A stretch of 64,000 nucleotides of DNA from Flavobacteriales bacterium UBA6772 (GTDB taxonomy: Bacteria; Bacteroidota; Bacteroidia; Flavobacteriales; Flavobacteriaceae), in contig CAJIYW010000001.1 in assembly GCA_905181765.1 (NCBI GenBank), positions 310,001 through 374,000 on the forward strand, written 5' to 3'. The notes under the pieces were generated by a model, which had not been told where the DNA came from, ran no database searches, and saw only the letters and a list, made by a program, of their open reading frames with translations. Positions 8,231 to 16,334 of this stretch are shown here, piece after piece; the stretch's first letter is position 1, and each line of letters opens with the position of its first letter. Both the position numbers and the translations under genes were made by a program.

Positions 8231-9295
8231 ATGATAACACTTTTTGCATATTTGTTTCTTGCATTGTTTGTTTCATTTGTATGTTCTATAATGGAAGCAG
8301 TATTGCTTTCAACACCGCAATCCTTCCTGATTGTTAAACATGAAAATGGGAATCTTTGGGCTAAAACATTTATTGATTTTAAAAACAATATTGACAAACC
8401 CTTATCCGCAATTTTATCACTTAATACTGTTGCCCATACAGTTGGTGCAGCAGGGGTTGGAGCCCAAGCAGTAAAAGTATTTGGAGAAGCGTCTTTTGGA
8501 ATTGTATCAGCAATATTGACTGTTTTGATTTTACTTATATCCGAAATTATTCCAAAGACTATTGGCGCCAGATATTGGAGAAATTTAGCAATGATTTCTT
8601 CTTCAATTATAAAAGGAACGATAATTATTACCTATCCATTAGTTGTAATTTCAAGTATTATTACGAAAATGATTTCAAAAAATCGACAAGAACAAATAAC
8701 AAGTAGGGAAGAAATTGCCGCATTAGCGAGTATTGGCACTGATGAAGGAGTTTTCATAGAAAAAGAACATAAAATAATTCAGAATTTACTAAGGCTCAAA
8801 AATGTTAAAGTAAAAGAAATAATGACTCCAAGAGTTGTTGTAGCTGTTGCAGACGAAAAACTATCATTAGAAGAATTTTTAAAAAACAAAGACTATTTAA
8901 AATTCTCACGAATACCAATATATACAGAAAATGATGAAAATATAACAGGATATGTATTTAGACAGACAGTTTTTGAAAAACTTGCGGAAGACCAACATGA
9001 ATTAAAACTGAAAGATATTAAACGGGACATTGTTATAGTTCCAAATTCCATCGCACTATATACTTTATGGGAAAAACTTTTAGAAAAAAAAGAGCATATT
9101 TCCTTAATCGTAGATGAATATGGCGGTTTGGATGGAATTGTAACAATGGAAGATATTATTGAAACATTGCTTGGACTTGAAATAATTGATGAAAAAGATA
9201 CTATAACTGATATGCAAAAATATGCAAGAGAAAGGTGGAAAGAAAGACAAACTAAATATGATTTACTAAACAAATTAAATAAAGAGGACGAATAA
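8231..9295 (+). CDS. CNNM-domain (DUF21) and CBS-pair membrane protein
   Basis: 354 residues. An N-terminal CNNM/DUF21 transmembrane domain (about 1-150) contains the family stretch LSLNTVAHTVGAAGVGAQA and SEIIPKTIGARYW, followed by two CBS motifs (about 190-310: VKEIMTPRVVV and HISLIVDEYGGLDGIVTMED). These proteins (CorC/HlyC/MgtE-associated group) are implicated in Mg2+ or other divalent-cation transport or efflux. The C-terminal CorC-HlyC domain is absent: the chain stops about 40 residues after the second CBS, in a basic helix. It is intact, unlike several neighbours, and is the last gene before repeat I. Confidence 0.85.
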   Translation: MITLFAYLFLALFVSFVCSIMEAVLLSTPQSFLIVKHENGNLWAKTFIDFKNNIDKPLSAILSLNTVAHTVGAAGVGAQAVKVFGEASFGIVSAILTVLILLISEIIPKTIGARYWRNLAMISSSIIKGTIIITYPLVVISSIITKMISKNRQEQITSREEIAALASIGTDEGVFIEKEHKIIQNLLRLKNVKVKEIMTPRVVVAVADEKLSLEEFLKNKDYLKFSRIPIYTENDENITGYVFRQTVFEKLAEDQHELKLKDIKRDIVIVPNSIALYTLWEKLLEKKEHISLIVDEYGGLDGIVTMEDIIETLLGLEIIDEKDTITDMQKYARERWKERQTKYDLLNKLNKEDE

Positions 9296-9300
9296 AAAAC

Positions 9301-9447
9301 GCCACATAGCAATTGCTATACCAAATAACCTCGTTTTTGGCTTCATTAAGAAAAGAAATTGGTTACTTTTTAATTGGCTTGATCTCTACGTTGGAAAATC
9401 CAACGAATTTTCAACACGTAACGAAATCATAGCATAAAACGTTAACC
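9301..9447 (+). repeat. attC-like inverted repeat I, right end of array
   Basis: Left arm GCAATTGCTATACCAAATAA; right arm CGTAACGAAATCATAGC then ATAAAACGTTAACC (to 9447). The pairing is looser than in G. The central part has GTTGGAAAAT with AATTTTCAAC. It begins 5 bp after the CNNM stop and is the last such element on the right; none is found in the remaining 54 kb. Confidence 0.55.
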
Positions 9448-9480
9448 TTTACGATGACCACTAATTAAAAAAATAAAGCC

Positions 9481-10191
9481 ATGAAAAAAATAATTATATT
9501 TCTCATCTGTATGTCCTTTTCTTTTGTACTTCATGCCCAAGGAATTATTGGTGCATGGGAAACCACTTCCACTTCTAAAAATGGAGATCTATTAAAAAGT
9601 ATAGTAATATTTGCAGACGGTTATCAAGTATTAACAACCTATGATACTACTACTGGAAAATTCATTCATACCAATGGTGGTGCATGGAAATTAGCAGGTA
9701 ATACGATGACTGAAAAGATTGAGTTTCATTCAGAAAATCCTGAACTCATAGGAACAACAGTAAGCTTTAAAGTACGCATTACAGACAATGAAATTGAAAT
9801 ATTTGACAGTGGTTCTAAATTTAAAAGATTGGATAACGGCTCACCAGGCAAGTTAAATGGGGCTTGGTTAATGTCTGGTAGAACTAGGGATGGTAAAACT
9901 CAGTTAAGGGATACAAACAGACCCCGGAAGACTATGAAAATTTTATCAGGAACACGATTCCAATGGATAGCATATAATACAGAAACTAAAAAGTTTATGG
10001 GAACTGGTGGCGGAACATATACCACTAAAAACAAGGAATATATTGAGAATATTAAGTTTTTTTCTAGAGACGATTCAAAAGCAGGACTCAGCTTAAAATT
10101 TAGTTATGAGTTAATGAATAGTAAATGGCATCATTCAGGCTTGTCAAGTAAAGGAGATCCAATTCAAGAAATTTGGAGTATTAGAGAATAA
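9481..10191 (+). CDS. secreted two-repeat protein of unknown function
   Basis: 236 residues with a signal peptide (KKIIIFLICMSFSFVLHAQ). The mature protein is built from two copies of a lipocalin-like module of about 100 residues: GIIGAWETTSTSKNGD..TTTGKFIHTNGGAWK..EKIEFHS and KLNGAWLMSGRTRDGK..TETKKFMGTGGGTYT..ENIKFFS. Similar proteins are common in Flavobacteriaceae as 'membrane or secreted protein', with no assigned function. The gene lies just right of the last attC-like repeat and has its own terminator, so it is either the end cassette or the first chromosomal gene. Confidence 0.7.
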   Translation: MKKIIIFLICMSFSFVLHAQGIIGAWETTSTSKNGDLLKSIVIFADGYQVLTTYDTTTGKFIHTNGGAWKLAGNTMTEKIEFHSENPELIGTTVSFKVRITDNEIEIFDSGSKFKRLDNGSPGKLNGAWLMSGRTRDGKTQLRDTNRPRKTMKILSGTRFQWIAYNTETKKFMGTGGGTYTTKNKEYIENIKFFSRDDSKAGLSLKFSYELMNSKWHHSGLSSKGDPIQEIWSIRE

Positions 10192-10197
10192 TATACC

Positions 10198-10235
10198 GTA
10201 AAAAAAAGCGCTGAAAAATTTCAACGCTTTTTTTA
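10198..10235. terminator. bidirectional intrinsic terminator
   Basis: AGCGCTGAAA and TTTCAACGCT form a near-perfect stem around AAT, flanked by A7-8 on the left and T7 on the right. It therefore works for the + strand gene ending at 10191 and for the - strand helicase ending at 10243. Confidence 0.8.
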
Positions 10236-10242
10236 ATATCTT

Positions 10243-11793
10243 TTATTCCTCAATTGGCGGATGACCATGAATTTCTTCAAAATCTTCATCAAAGTTTTCT
10301 CTTAAGTATGCGTTTAATTTTTTACGGTAATCATCTTTTAACCAAGTAACAAAGTTATGTGTACTTTTAGAAATACATTTTGCATAGCGGTTAATTCTGT
10401 CGTCTATTTCTTCTCCTAGCATTTTTGCTAAAATTAACGCATCAAAAACATCTTCACTATTTTCAATACACATTTTTGCGTGGTGTACTATCGATTTTTC
10501 TAAGACTCTTTTAGAAGATTCACCCGTTTTAATAGTATCTATATAGACCCTTTTCATATCGAAATAGGTATCTGTAGCCTTTTCAAATTCTTGTTGAACG
10601 TGCGCAGGTAATTCATATCTAAATGTATTTTCAATCTCTTCATCAGAAAGAATGGCATCTAAATAGTAATCTGGCGCTCTAAACATTTTTTGCCAATCTA
10701 AATCTGCACCCCAAGGCCCAAATCTATGAAAGTTGTTTCCTAAATCAATTACCTCAAACGTAGATTTTTCTCCAAAAATACGAGAACCACGTCCAATCAT
10801 TTGATAATATAAAGTCAGCGATTTTGTTGCTCTGTTTAATATAATTGCTTCAATACTGGGCTCATCAAAACCAGTAGTTAATATACTTACAGAGCTAATA
10901 ATTGCGTTTGGTGTTTTATGAAACCATTTTAAAATAAGTTCACGCTCTTTTTTAGTATTGGTATTGTCTAAATGCGCAATAGGATATCCTGCCTTTTTAA
11001 ACGCATGAAATACCTGTATAGAAGTATTTATACCATTATTAAAAATTAATGTTTTTTTACCTTTTGCAGTTTCTTCATATGCACCTACCAATTTAGATAA
11101 CATATCTGTATTCATATACAAATCTTCAGAAGATTTTACCGTATAATCTCCGTTTGCGCCAACTTCTAGAGAAGTTAACCCAACATTGTAAGAATACATA
11201 TTTGCTTGCGCTAAATAGCCACTTTCAATTAAGTGATGAATAGGCTCGCCAACAAATAATTCTTGATAGTTCTCATACATTGGTAATTTAATGTTAGAAC
11301 TTAAAGGAGTTGCTGTAACACCCAGTACAAAAGCACCATCAAAAAACTTAAAAATTTTAGTAAAAGAATTATAATGCGCCTCATCTACAATAACCAAACC
11401 AATATCAGAAATATCTAATTTTTCATCGGTTAACCTATTTTTCAAGGTTTCTACCATGGCTACAAAACAATTAAAATCGTCTTGATCATCTAACTGCGCA
11501 GTACTGTTTATGATTTTGTTGTTTACACCAAATTCGTCTAACATTCTAGACGTTTGCTTGCTTAGCTCTATTCTATGCGTTAGGACTAAAACCTTCTTTT
11601 TAAAAGTTTCTATATAACGTCTTACAATTTCAGAAAATATAACTGTTTTTCCACCTCCTGTGGGCAATTGATATAATAAATGATAATCTGGTGGTGCTGT
11701 TTCAAATCGATTAAAAATCTCATGAAGTGCATCCTTTTGATATCCGTATAACTCTTTACCAACTTTTACTTGTGAAGCGCTTGTTTGTGTCAA
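10243..11793 (-). CDS. SF2 DEAD/DEAH-box helicase
   Basis: 516 residues. The Walker A motif is LPTGGGKT (43-50), motif II VDEAH, motif III VTATP, and in the second RecA domain motifs V/VI read TGFDEPS and QMIGRGSR. The order fits the UvrB/RecG/type-III-restriction-like ATP-dependent nucleic-acid helicases (COG1061 group). The C-terminal 130 residues carry no recognised domain and are acidic. No restriction or methylase partner is adjacent, so I regard it as a stand-alone helicase of unknown substrate. It converges with the preceding + gene on a shared terminator. Confidence 0.88.
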   Translation of the reverse strand: MTQTSASQVKVGKELYGYQKDALHEIFNRFETAPPDYHLLYQLPTGGGKTVIFSEIVRRYIETFKKKVLVLTHRIELSKQTSRMLDEFGVNNKIINSTAQLDDQDDFNCFVAMVETLKNRLTDEKLDISDIGLVIVDEAHYNSFTKIFKFFDGAFVLGVTATPLSSNIKLPMYENYQELFVGEPIHHLIESGYLAQANMYSYNVGLTSLEVGANGDYTVKSSEDLYMNTDMLSKLVGAYEETAKGKKTLIFNNGINTSIQVFHAFKKAGYPIAHLDNTNTKKERELILKWFHKTPNAIISSVSILTTGFDEPSIEAIILNRATKSLTLYYQMIGRGSRIFGEKSTFEVIDLGNNFHRFGPWGADLDWQKMFRAPDYYLDAILSDEEIENTFRYELPAHVQQEFEKATDTYFDMKRVYIDTIKTGESSKRVLEKSIVHHAKMCIENSEDVFDALILAKMLGEEIDDRINRYAKCISKSTHNFVTWLKDDYRKKLNAYLRENFDEDFEEIHGHPPIEE

Positions 11794-11854
11794 AATTTTT
11801 AGAAATTTTATTTTACAAAAATAAGACTTAAAATAGGTTATTCCCTAATTTAAA

Positions 11855-12256
11855 CTATATAAATCTTGTTAAATTAACTTGTGTGATATCATTGTGTGAT
11901 GCATGATGAACTGCAGTGCCATTTCTAACGACAATTAATTGAGGAGATTGATGCATCACCTGAAATTTAACAGCAATCTCATTAGAAATATCTCTATAAT
12001 TTAAAAGGTCTAAATAATATACTTTTAAATGCTGATTTTCTTCCGTAAATAATTTTTCAAATTGCTTGATTACCATTTTACTAATTCCACATCTTGTAGA
12101 ATCTTTAAAAATAAGAACTGACGCTGTATTAGATTCGGTTTCAATTGTCTCTAACTGCTCTAAGGAAGTTAATGGAAGCCATGTTAAATATGTTTTTTTT
12201 TCTGGTTTTTCTTCTTGTCCTTCTTTTCCTCCAAACATGTTATTAAATATTCCCAT
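11855..12256 (-). CDS. ytxJ: bacillithiol system redox-active protein YtxJ
   Basis: 133 residues, thioredoxin-like fold. The signature FKDSTRCGISKM carries the single active-site Cys, where family members have HSTRC-x-IS-x-x-A, and SPQLIVVRNG gives the cis-Pro region. YtxJ proteins (DUF2847) are monothiol redoxins linked to bacillithiol, the low-molecular-weight thiol used by many Flavobacteriaceae; a role in removing bacillithiol from proteins is the usual proposal. A short Gly/Glu/Lys-rich leader precedes the domain. The His before STRC is replaced by Asp. Confidence 0.82.
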   Translation of the reverse strand: MGIFNNMFGGKEGQEEKPEKKTYLTWLPLTSLEQLETIETESNTASVLIFKDSTRCGISKMVIKQFEKLFTEENQHLKVYYLDLLNYRDISNEIAVKFQVMHQSPQLIVVRNGTAVHHASHNDITQVNLTRFI

Positions 12257-12282
12257 TTTATTTTTTTAAACTTTTATTTTTA

Positions 12283-12310
12283 CAAATATAAGAAACTTTT
12301 ACGAGGCAAA
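12283..12310 (-). promoter_or_regulatory. candidate promoter of ytxJ
   Basis: On the - strand TTTG (12310-12307) is followed after 16 bp by TATATTTG (12290-12283), matching the Bacteroidota -33 TTTG and -7 TAnnTTTG boxes, about 27 bp before the ytxJ start. The remaining spacer to 12522 shows nothing else that I can name. Confidence 0.45.
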
Positions 12311-12522
12311 AAACGAGTAATAACAATACTTCACAAGATAATATACATTTTTTATTTGATTTTAAAAATGATGATACTTGGATTATTAAATCAGGCATTA
12401 TAAACACTTGTAGCAGCAAATAACAAGGATAAAGACACCCATTTATATTATATTAGTAGATTACTTCTTAACGCTCAATATCAGTCGTTTTTTTATTACA
12501 TTCGTACTATAAATTTCTAATT

Positions 12523-13017
12523 ATGAAAAAGTTTTTATTAATTATTTTTGTTTTCACTTTATTCATTGCTTGTACTTCGGATAAAACGACAACGTATTAC
12601 CTAATTCGTCATGCAGAAAAAGACAGAACAAATAATACAAATAAAAACCCTAACTTAAATTCAGATGGGGTAATAAGAGCGGAAAAATGGGCTAAACATT
12701 TTGAAAACATTGAATTGGATGCAGTATATTCTACTGATTATAATAGAACACAGCAAACAGCAGCACCAACGGCAAAAAGTAAAGGTTTAATCGTACAATC
12801 TTACAATCCTAGTAAAATGTACGATTCCATTTTTAAAAAGAATACAAAAGGAAAAACAGTTTTAGTAGTTGGTCATAGCAATACAACACCTGTTTTTGCA
12901 AATACTATTTTAGGTCAAAAAAAATACAAAAATATGGCAGATAATGACAATGCAAGCTTATATATTGTTACTGTTGTTAATGATAAAAAAAGTAGTGAAA
13001 TCAAGAAAGTAAATTAA
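12523..13017 (+). CDS. histidine phosphatase family lipoprotein
   Basis: 164 residues. A lipoprotein signal (LFIACTS, Cys about residue 17) is followed by a compact histidine-phosphatase domain: YYLIRHAEKD (catalytic His, RHG-type motif as RHA), STDYNRTQQTA and VVGHSNTTP (second His). It is SixA/phosphoglycerate-mutase-like but exported, so its substrate is an extracytoplasmic phosphate ester; which one is unknown. The stop overlaps the convergent gene on the other strand by 4 bp. Confidence 0.83.
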   Translation: MKKFLLIIFVFTLFIACTSDKTTTYYLIRHAEKDRTNNTNKNPNLNSDGVIRAEKWAKHFENIELDAVYSTDYNRTQQTAAPTAKSKGLIVQSYNPSKMYDSIFKKNTKGKTVLVVGHSNTTPVFANTILGQKKYKNMADNDNASLYIVTVVNDKKSSEIKKVN

Positions 13018-13754
13018 TTTAAGAGTTTTACTTTAATATCTTCTAAGATAATTTCAGAAACCTTTTTAAGTTGGTTACTTTCATATTCAATATCGATGTC
13101 GATTAGAGATACGGAACTATTCAGAGGCTTGTAATTTAGATAATCTACAAAGCGAACTCCGTTTTTTAAACACGCTTCTTTTAGAGCTCTAAAGCGTTTT
13201 CCACCACCATTTGTATGGTAAGAATAAGCTAAATAATCAATTAAAAAATCTTCTTTTCCAATCCAATAAATAAAAACATCTTCAAAATCTTCTCCTCCTC
13301 CATCTTCAGAAAATGTAACTTCAATTTTATAATACTCTTTTCCTTTCAAAGTAGTAGCTTTTAGTAACTTTTTACGCACTGCTTTATCCTTTAAACCAAA
13401 AGGTAAAACAGAAAAATAATGCACAGAGTTTATAGCGTTACTATATACAGAAACCATCGAATCTGGAACTTTAACAACTTGCATGTTTATCAGGCGCTGA
13501 AGTCCATTATTTGTTAAAACTTCTTTTATAGATGCACTGTCTTTTGTGAAAGTTCTAAACAACTGAAAATTACCGTTTTTTCTAATGGCCACATATTTTT
13601 TATCTCTAAATTTAAAAGAAACCTCTGAATTACCAATTTTATCTGCTCCTGAAAACAAGATTGCTTTCTCTATAATTTGTTCAGCCGACAATGCTTTTTC
13701 CACTGAGGTGCAAGAAATTAGAAATAAAAGATAAAAAAAAATGAGGTAACGCAT
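13014..13754 (-). CDS. DUF6503-like lipoprotein
   Basis: 246 residues with a lipoprotein signal (FYLLFLISCTS, Cys about 15). After it come AEQIIEKAILFSGADKIG, then repeated beta strands including SFKFRDKKYVAIRKNGNF and YYKIEVTFSEDGGGEDFEDVFIYWIGKEDFLIDYL. This layout, like a LolA-type half barrel, matches flavobacterial proteins assigned to DUF6503; the family number is from memory. The role is unknown, possibly lipid or lipoprotein binding. It ends convergently with the histidine phosphatase gene. Confidence 0.6.
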   Translation of the reverse strand: MRYLIFFYLLFLISCTSVEKALSAEQIIEKAILFSGADKIGNSEVSFKFRDKKYVAIRKNGNFQLFRTFTKDSASIKEVLTNNGLQRLINMQVVKVPDSMVSVYSNAINSVHYFSVLPFGLKDKAVRKKLLKATTLKGKEYYKIEVTFSEDGGGEDFEDVFIYWIGKEDFLIDYLAYSYHTNGGGKRFRALKEACLKNGVRFVDYLNYKPLNSSVSLIDIDIEYESNQLKKVSEIILEDIKVKLLN

Positions 13755-13811
13755 TTGAATTGATTGTTAAATTGATTTCAAAATTACGTTTCTTTCTCGA
13801 ATGTAAAAATG

Positions 13812-13819
13812 TATCTTTG
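13812..13819 (+). promoter_or_regulatory. candidate -7 box for smpB
   Basis: TATCTTTG, 24 bp before the smpB ATG. Upstream, TTTC lies 19 bp away, a weak -33 match. Confidence 0.45.
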
Positions 13820-13843
13820 TTAAAATTAAAAAAGTGATTTTTG

Positions 13844-14302
13844 ATGGTTCAAAAAAACATCAACATACAAAATAAAAAAGCTCGTTTTGAATTTGAAATT
13901 CTAGACAAGTTTGTTGCTGGAATTCAATTAACAGGAACAGAAATAAAGTCTATTAGATTAAGTCAAGCTAGAATTACAGAAAGTTTTTGCGAATTTAATG
14001 AACGTGGAGAATTGTTTATTGTAAACATGTATATTCAAGAATATCTTTTTGGACATCACTTTAACCATAAACCTAAAAGTGAGCGCAGACTGTTATTAAA
14101 TAAAAGAGAATTACGTAGCTTAAGAAAAGATGTTGAAGCAAAGGGAAATACAATTGTTCCTTTAAGACTTTTTATAAATGACAACGGTTTTGCTAAATTA
14201 GAAATTGCTTTAGCAAAGGGAAAACAAACGCATGACAAGCGTGAAGTTATAAAAGACAGAGACAATAAACGCGACTTAGCTAGAATTAAAAAGAACTTTT
14301 AA
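13844..14302 (+). CDS. smpB: SsrA-binding protein SmpB
   Basis: 152 residues from ATG 13844; a TTG three bases earlier is in frame but less likely. SmpB binds tmRNA and brings it to stalled ribosomes for trans-translation. Diagnostic segments: NKKARFEFEI, AGIQLTGTEIKSIR, ESFCEFNERGELFIVNMYI, a HHFNHKPKSERRLLL stretch and the basic C-terminal tail KRDLARIKKNF, which enters the decoding centre. The length is normal and it is not in an operon with the neighbours. Confidence 0.96.
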   Translation: MVQKNINIQNKKARFEFEILDKFVAGIQLTGTEIKSIRLSQARITESFCEFNERGELFIVNMYIQEYLFGHHFNHKPKSERRLLLNKRELRSLRKDVEAKGNTIVPLRLFINDNGFAKLEIALAKGKQTHDKREVIKDRDNKRDLARIKKNF

Positions 14303-14340
14303 CTAGCCCGTGTTAAAAACACTTTACACTACTAATACAA

Positions 14341-15234
14341 TTATCTTCGCTTCCTAGAGTTTATAAAGTATACGCCAGTTAAGAGCACAGCTGAAGCTAT
14401 AATGGATTGTAATGACAAACGTTCATCTAGAACATACCACCCTAAAAGCATTGCTATAATTGGATTTATATATGCAGATGTGGCTACTTTTTCTGTAGAT
14501 ACATTTTTTAATAAATAGTTGAAGGATGTAAATGCTACAATTCCGCCGAAGAAAATTAAAAAGGCCATGGAGAGTTTTACATCTTCGCTCCAATCTAATG
14601 GAGATACCCAAGTTTCTTTAAAAAGTATACTTCCAAAAAACAATAAGGTGCCAGCAGTTAACATTTGGTAACCAGTGCTCACAAAAAAGTTTTTTGGTAA
14701 ATCTGCTTTTGATACAAATACACTACCATAACTCCAACTTAACACACAAGTAAAAATCATAAAAATACCTAAAGCACTGCCTTCTGAAGTAGCAATGTTT
14801 TTTTGACTTACCAATAAATACATACCAAGTAAACCTAGTAAAACACCAATAATAGATTTCTTTTGCATGGGTTTTCGATCTATCAAACGCATTAAGAATA
14901 ACACAAACAAAGGCTGTGTAGCAGCTAATAATGCTGCAAAACCACTGTCTACATATCTTAATGCCCAAACAAAGACCCCGTTACCGTAAACTAAAAATAA
15001 AAATCCAGCAATTAATGTATTTAAGAATTGTTTTTTTGTAATGGCTATTTTAAATTTCAAACACTTTGCAATAATCATTATTAAAGCACCCGCTGAAATA
15101 AAACGAATAGATGCTAAAAAAAATGGAGGCAATTCTGTAACCGCTATTTTATTGAATAAATAGGTAGATCCCCAAATAACATAAATTGCAAAAAACGCAA
15201 GGACAACAAGTAATTTAGAATTATTAATATTCAA
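14341..15234 (-). CDS. EamA/DMT-superfamily transporter
   Basis: 297 residues with ten predicted hydrophobic segments in two EamA repeats (about 10-140 and 155-290). The first begins AIYVIWGSTYLFNKIAV and the second ends LLGWYVLDERLSLQSIIA. This fits the RhaT/YedA-like drug and metabolite exporters, which move amino acids or small metabolites out of the cell; the substrate cannot be predicted. It lies just downstream of hisIE on the same strand with a 29-bp gap, so read-through from the his operon is possible. Confidence 0.85.
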   Translation of the reverse strand: MNINNSKLLVVLAFFAIYVIWGSTYLFNKIAVTELPPFFLASIRFISAGALIMIIAKCLKFKIAITKKQFLNTLIAGFLFLVYGNGVFVWALRYVDSGFAALLAATQPLFVLFLMRLIDRKPMQKKSIIGVLLGLLGMYLLVSQKNIATSEGSALGIFMIFTCVLSWSYGSVFVSKADLPKNFFVSTGYQMLTAGTLLFFGSILFKETWVSPLDWSEDVKLSMAFLIFFGGIVAFTSFNYLLKNVSTEKVATSAYINPIIAMLLGWYVLDERLSLQSIIASAVLLTGVYFINSRKRR

Positions 15235-15263
15235 AAAACAAATATTTTATAGATTAGGGAGTA

Positions 15264-15863
15264 CTATTTCTGTCTGTTTTTTAATTCAGCTTCAATATCT
15301 TTTAAGGTGAAACCTTTGGCTTGCAACAGCATTAAATAATGAAACAACAAATCTGCAGACTCATACAAGAATAGAGAGTCGTTGTCATCCATTGCCTCAA
15401 TAACAACTTCTACAGCCTCCTCACCTACTTTCTGAGCCACTTTATTGATTCCTTTAGCGAACAAAGAAGCTACATAAGATTTCTCAGTATCTTTATTTGC
15501 AATTCTTTCTGAAATAGTATCTTCCAAAGTAGAAAAGAAACCGTATTTCTGGTCATTTTCCTCGTTCCAACAAGTATCTGAACCTTTGTGACATGTAGGA
15601 CCTTTAGGAGTTACTTGAAGCAACAAAGAATCGTTATCACAGTCTAATTTAATATCTACTAAATGCAGTACATTACCGCTCTCTTCACCTTTCGTCCATA
15701 AACGATTTTTAGTTCTAGAAAAGAAAGTAACTAATTTAGTATCTTTTGTTTTATGAAATGCCTCTTCATTCATATACCCCAACATTAAAACATTTTTTGT
15801 TGTCGCGTCTTGGATAATTGCAGGCACTAAACCGTCTTTATTTTTATTAAAATCTATTTTCAT
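15264..15863 (-). CDS. hisIE: bifunctional phosphoribosyl-AMP cyclohydrolase/phosphoribosyl-ATP diphosphatase
   Basis: 199 residues carrying steps 2 and 3 of histidine synthesis. The HisI domain (about 1-105) has MLGYMNEEAF, FFSRTKNRLWTKGEESGN and the metal ligands in LDCDNDSLLLQ and GPTCHKG..TCW. The HisE domain (about 110-199) has KGINKVAQKVGEEAVEVVIEA and the following ESADLLFHYLMLL helix. It is the last gene of the his operon; its ATG overlaps the stop of the upstream GNAT gene by 4 bp. Confidence 0.96.
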   Translation of the reverse strand: MKIDFNKNKDGLVPAIIQDATTKNVLMLGYMNEEAFHKTKDTKLVTFFSRTKNRLWTKGEESGNVLHLVDIKLDCDNDSLLLQVTPKGPTCHKGSDTCWNEENDQKYGFFSTLEDTISERIANKDTEKSYVASLFAKGINKVAQKVGEEAVEVVIEAMDDNDSLFLYESADLLFHYLMLLQAKGFTLKDIEAELKNRQK

Positions 15864-16324
15864 TGTCTTAATTTTAATTCCATTTTCACATCTGCAGATT
15901 CGTAATAAGAAGTTGTTATCTCTGCATGTACAAACCCAAATTCTTCATAGAGTTTTATGGCGTTTACTAATTTACTACTGGTATCTAAAGTAATTAATTT
16001 AACATCTTTTTCGTGGCATATATCAATACAAATTTGCAGTAATTTTCTACCAATTCCCAATCTTTTATATGCATCAATTACTCCTAATTTCATTATTTCA
16101 AAAGTATTGTTTTCTAATGGACTTAAAGTTACTGTGCCCACAATTTCATCATTATAATGTGCTAAAAAAATAAAACTTCCATTCTCTAAATACTTTTGGG
16201 GATTGTCTAATAAATCATCATCTGCTTTTTCATACAAATCATTAGATTGCAACCAGTCTAAAGAAATTTCTCTAAACTGTTGATGGTATTTATCTTCGAA
16301 TGCCTTAATTTGTAACTCTTTCAT
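15860..16324 (-). CDS. GNAT acetyltransferase embedded in his operon
   Basis: 154 residues, single GNAT fold. The acetyl-CoA loop is in KLGVIDAYKRLGIGRKLL (R-x-x-G-I-G-R), preceded by IVGTVTLSPL and followed by LYEEFGFVHAEI. The acceptor is unknown. It is embedded in the his operon between hisF (10-bp gap) and hisIE (4-bp overlap), which suggests translational coupling and a fitness link to the pathway, but GNAT enzymes are often bystanders. Confidence 0.85.
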   Translation of the reverse strand: MKELQIKAFEDKYHQQFREISLDWLQSNDLYEKADDDLLDNPQKYLENGSFIFLAHYNDEIVGTVTLSPLENNTFEIMKLGVIDAYKRLGIGRKLLQICIDICHEKDVKLITLDTSSKLVNAIKLYEEFGFVHAEITTSYYESADVKMELKLRQ

Positions 16325-16334
16325 TTTCTATACA

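Noticed and set aside
1..9447. CRISPR array as an explanation for the regular repeats
   Set aside because: The repeats are 130-200 bp, diverged, palindromic, and separated by whole genes of 0.4-1.5 kb; there are no short identical repeats with 30-40 bp spacers and no cas genes.
1..9447. Insertion sequences or miniature transposable elements as an explanation for the repeats
   Set aside because: No transposase gene is present and no target-site duplications are seen flanking the repeats; the repeats occur once after each gene in a constant orientation, which fits cassette sites better. MITE-like origin is not fully excluded.
12215..12403. Short + strand open frame between ytxJ and the histidine phosphatase gene
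   Set aside because: Overlaps the ytxJ start and promoter and consists of Phe/Ile/Tyr/Lys-rich AT-driven text.
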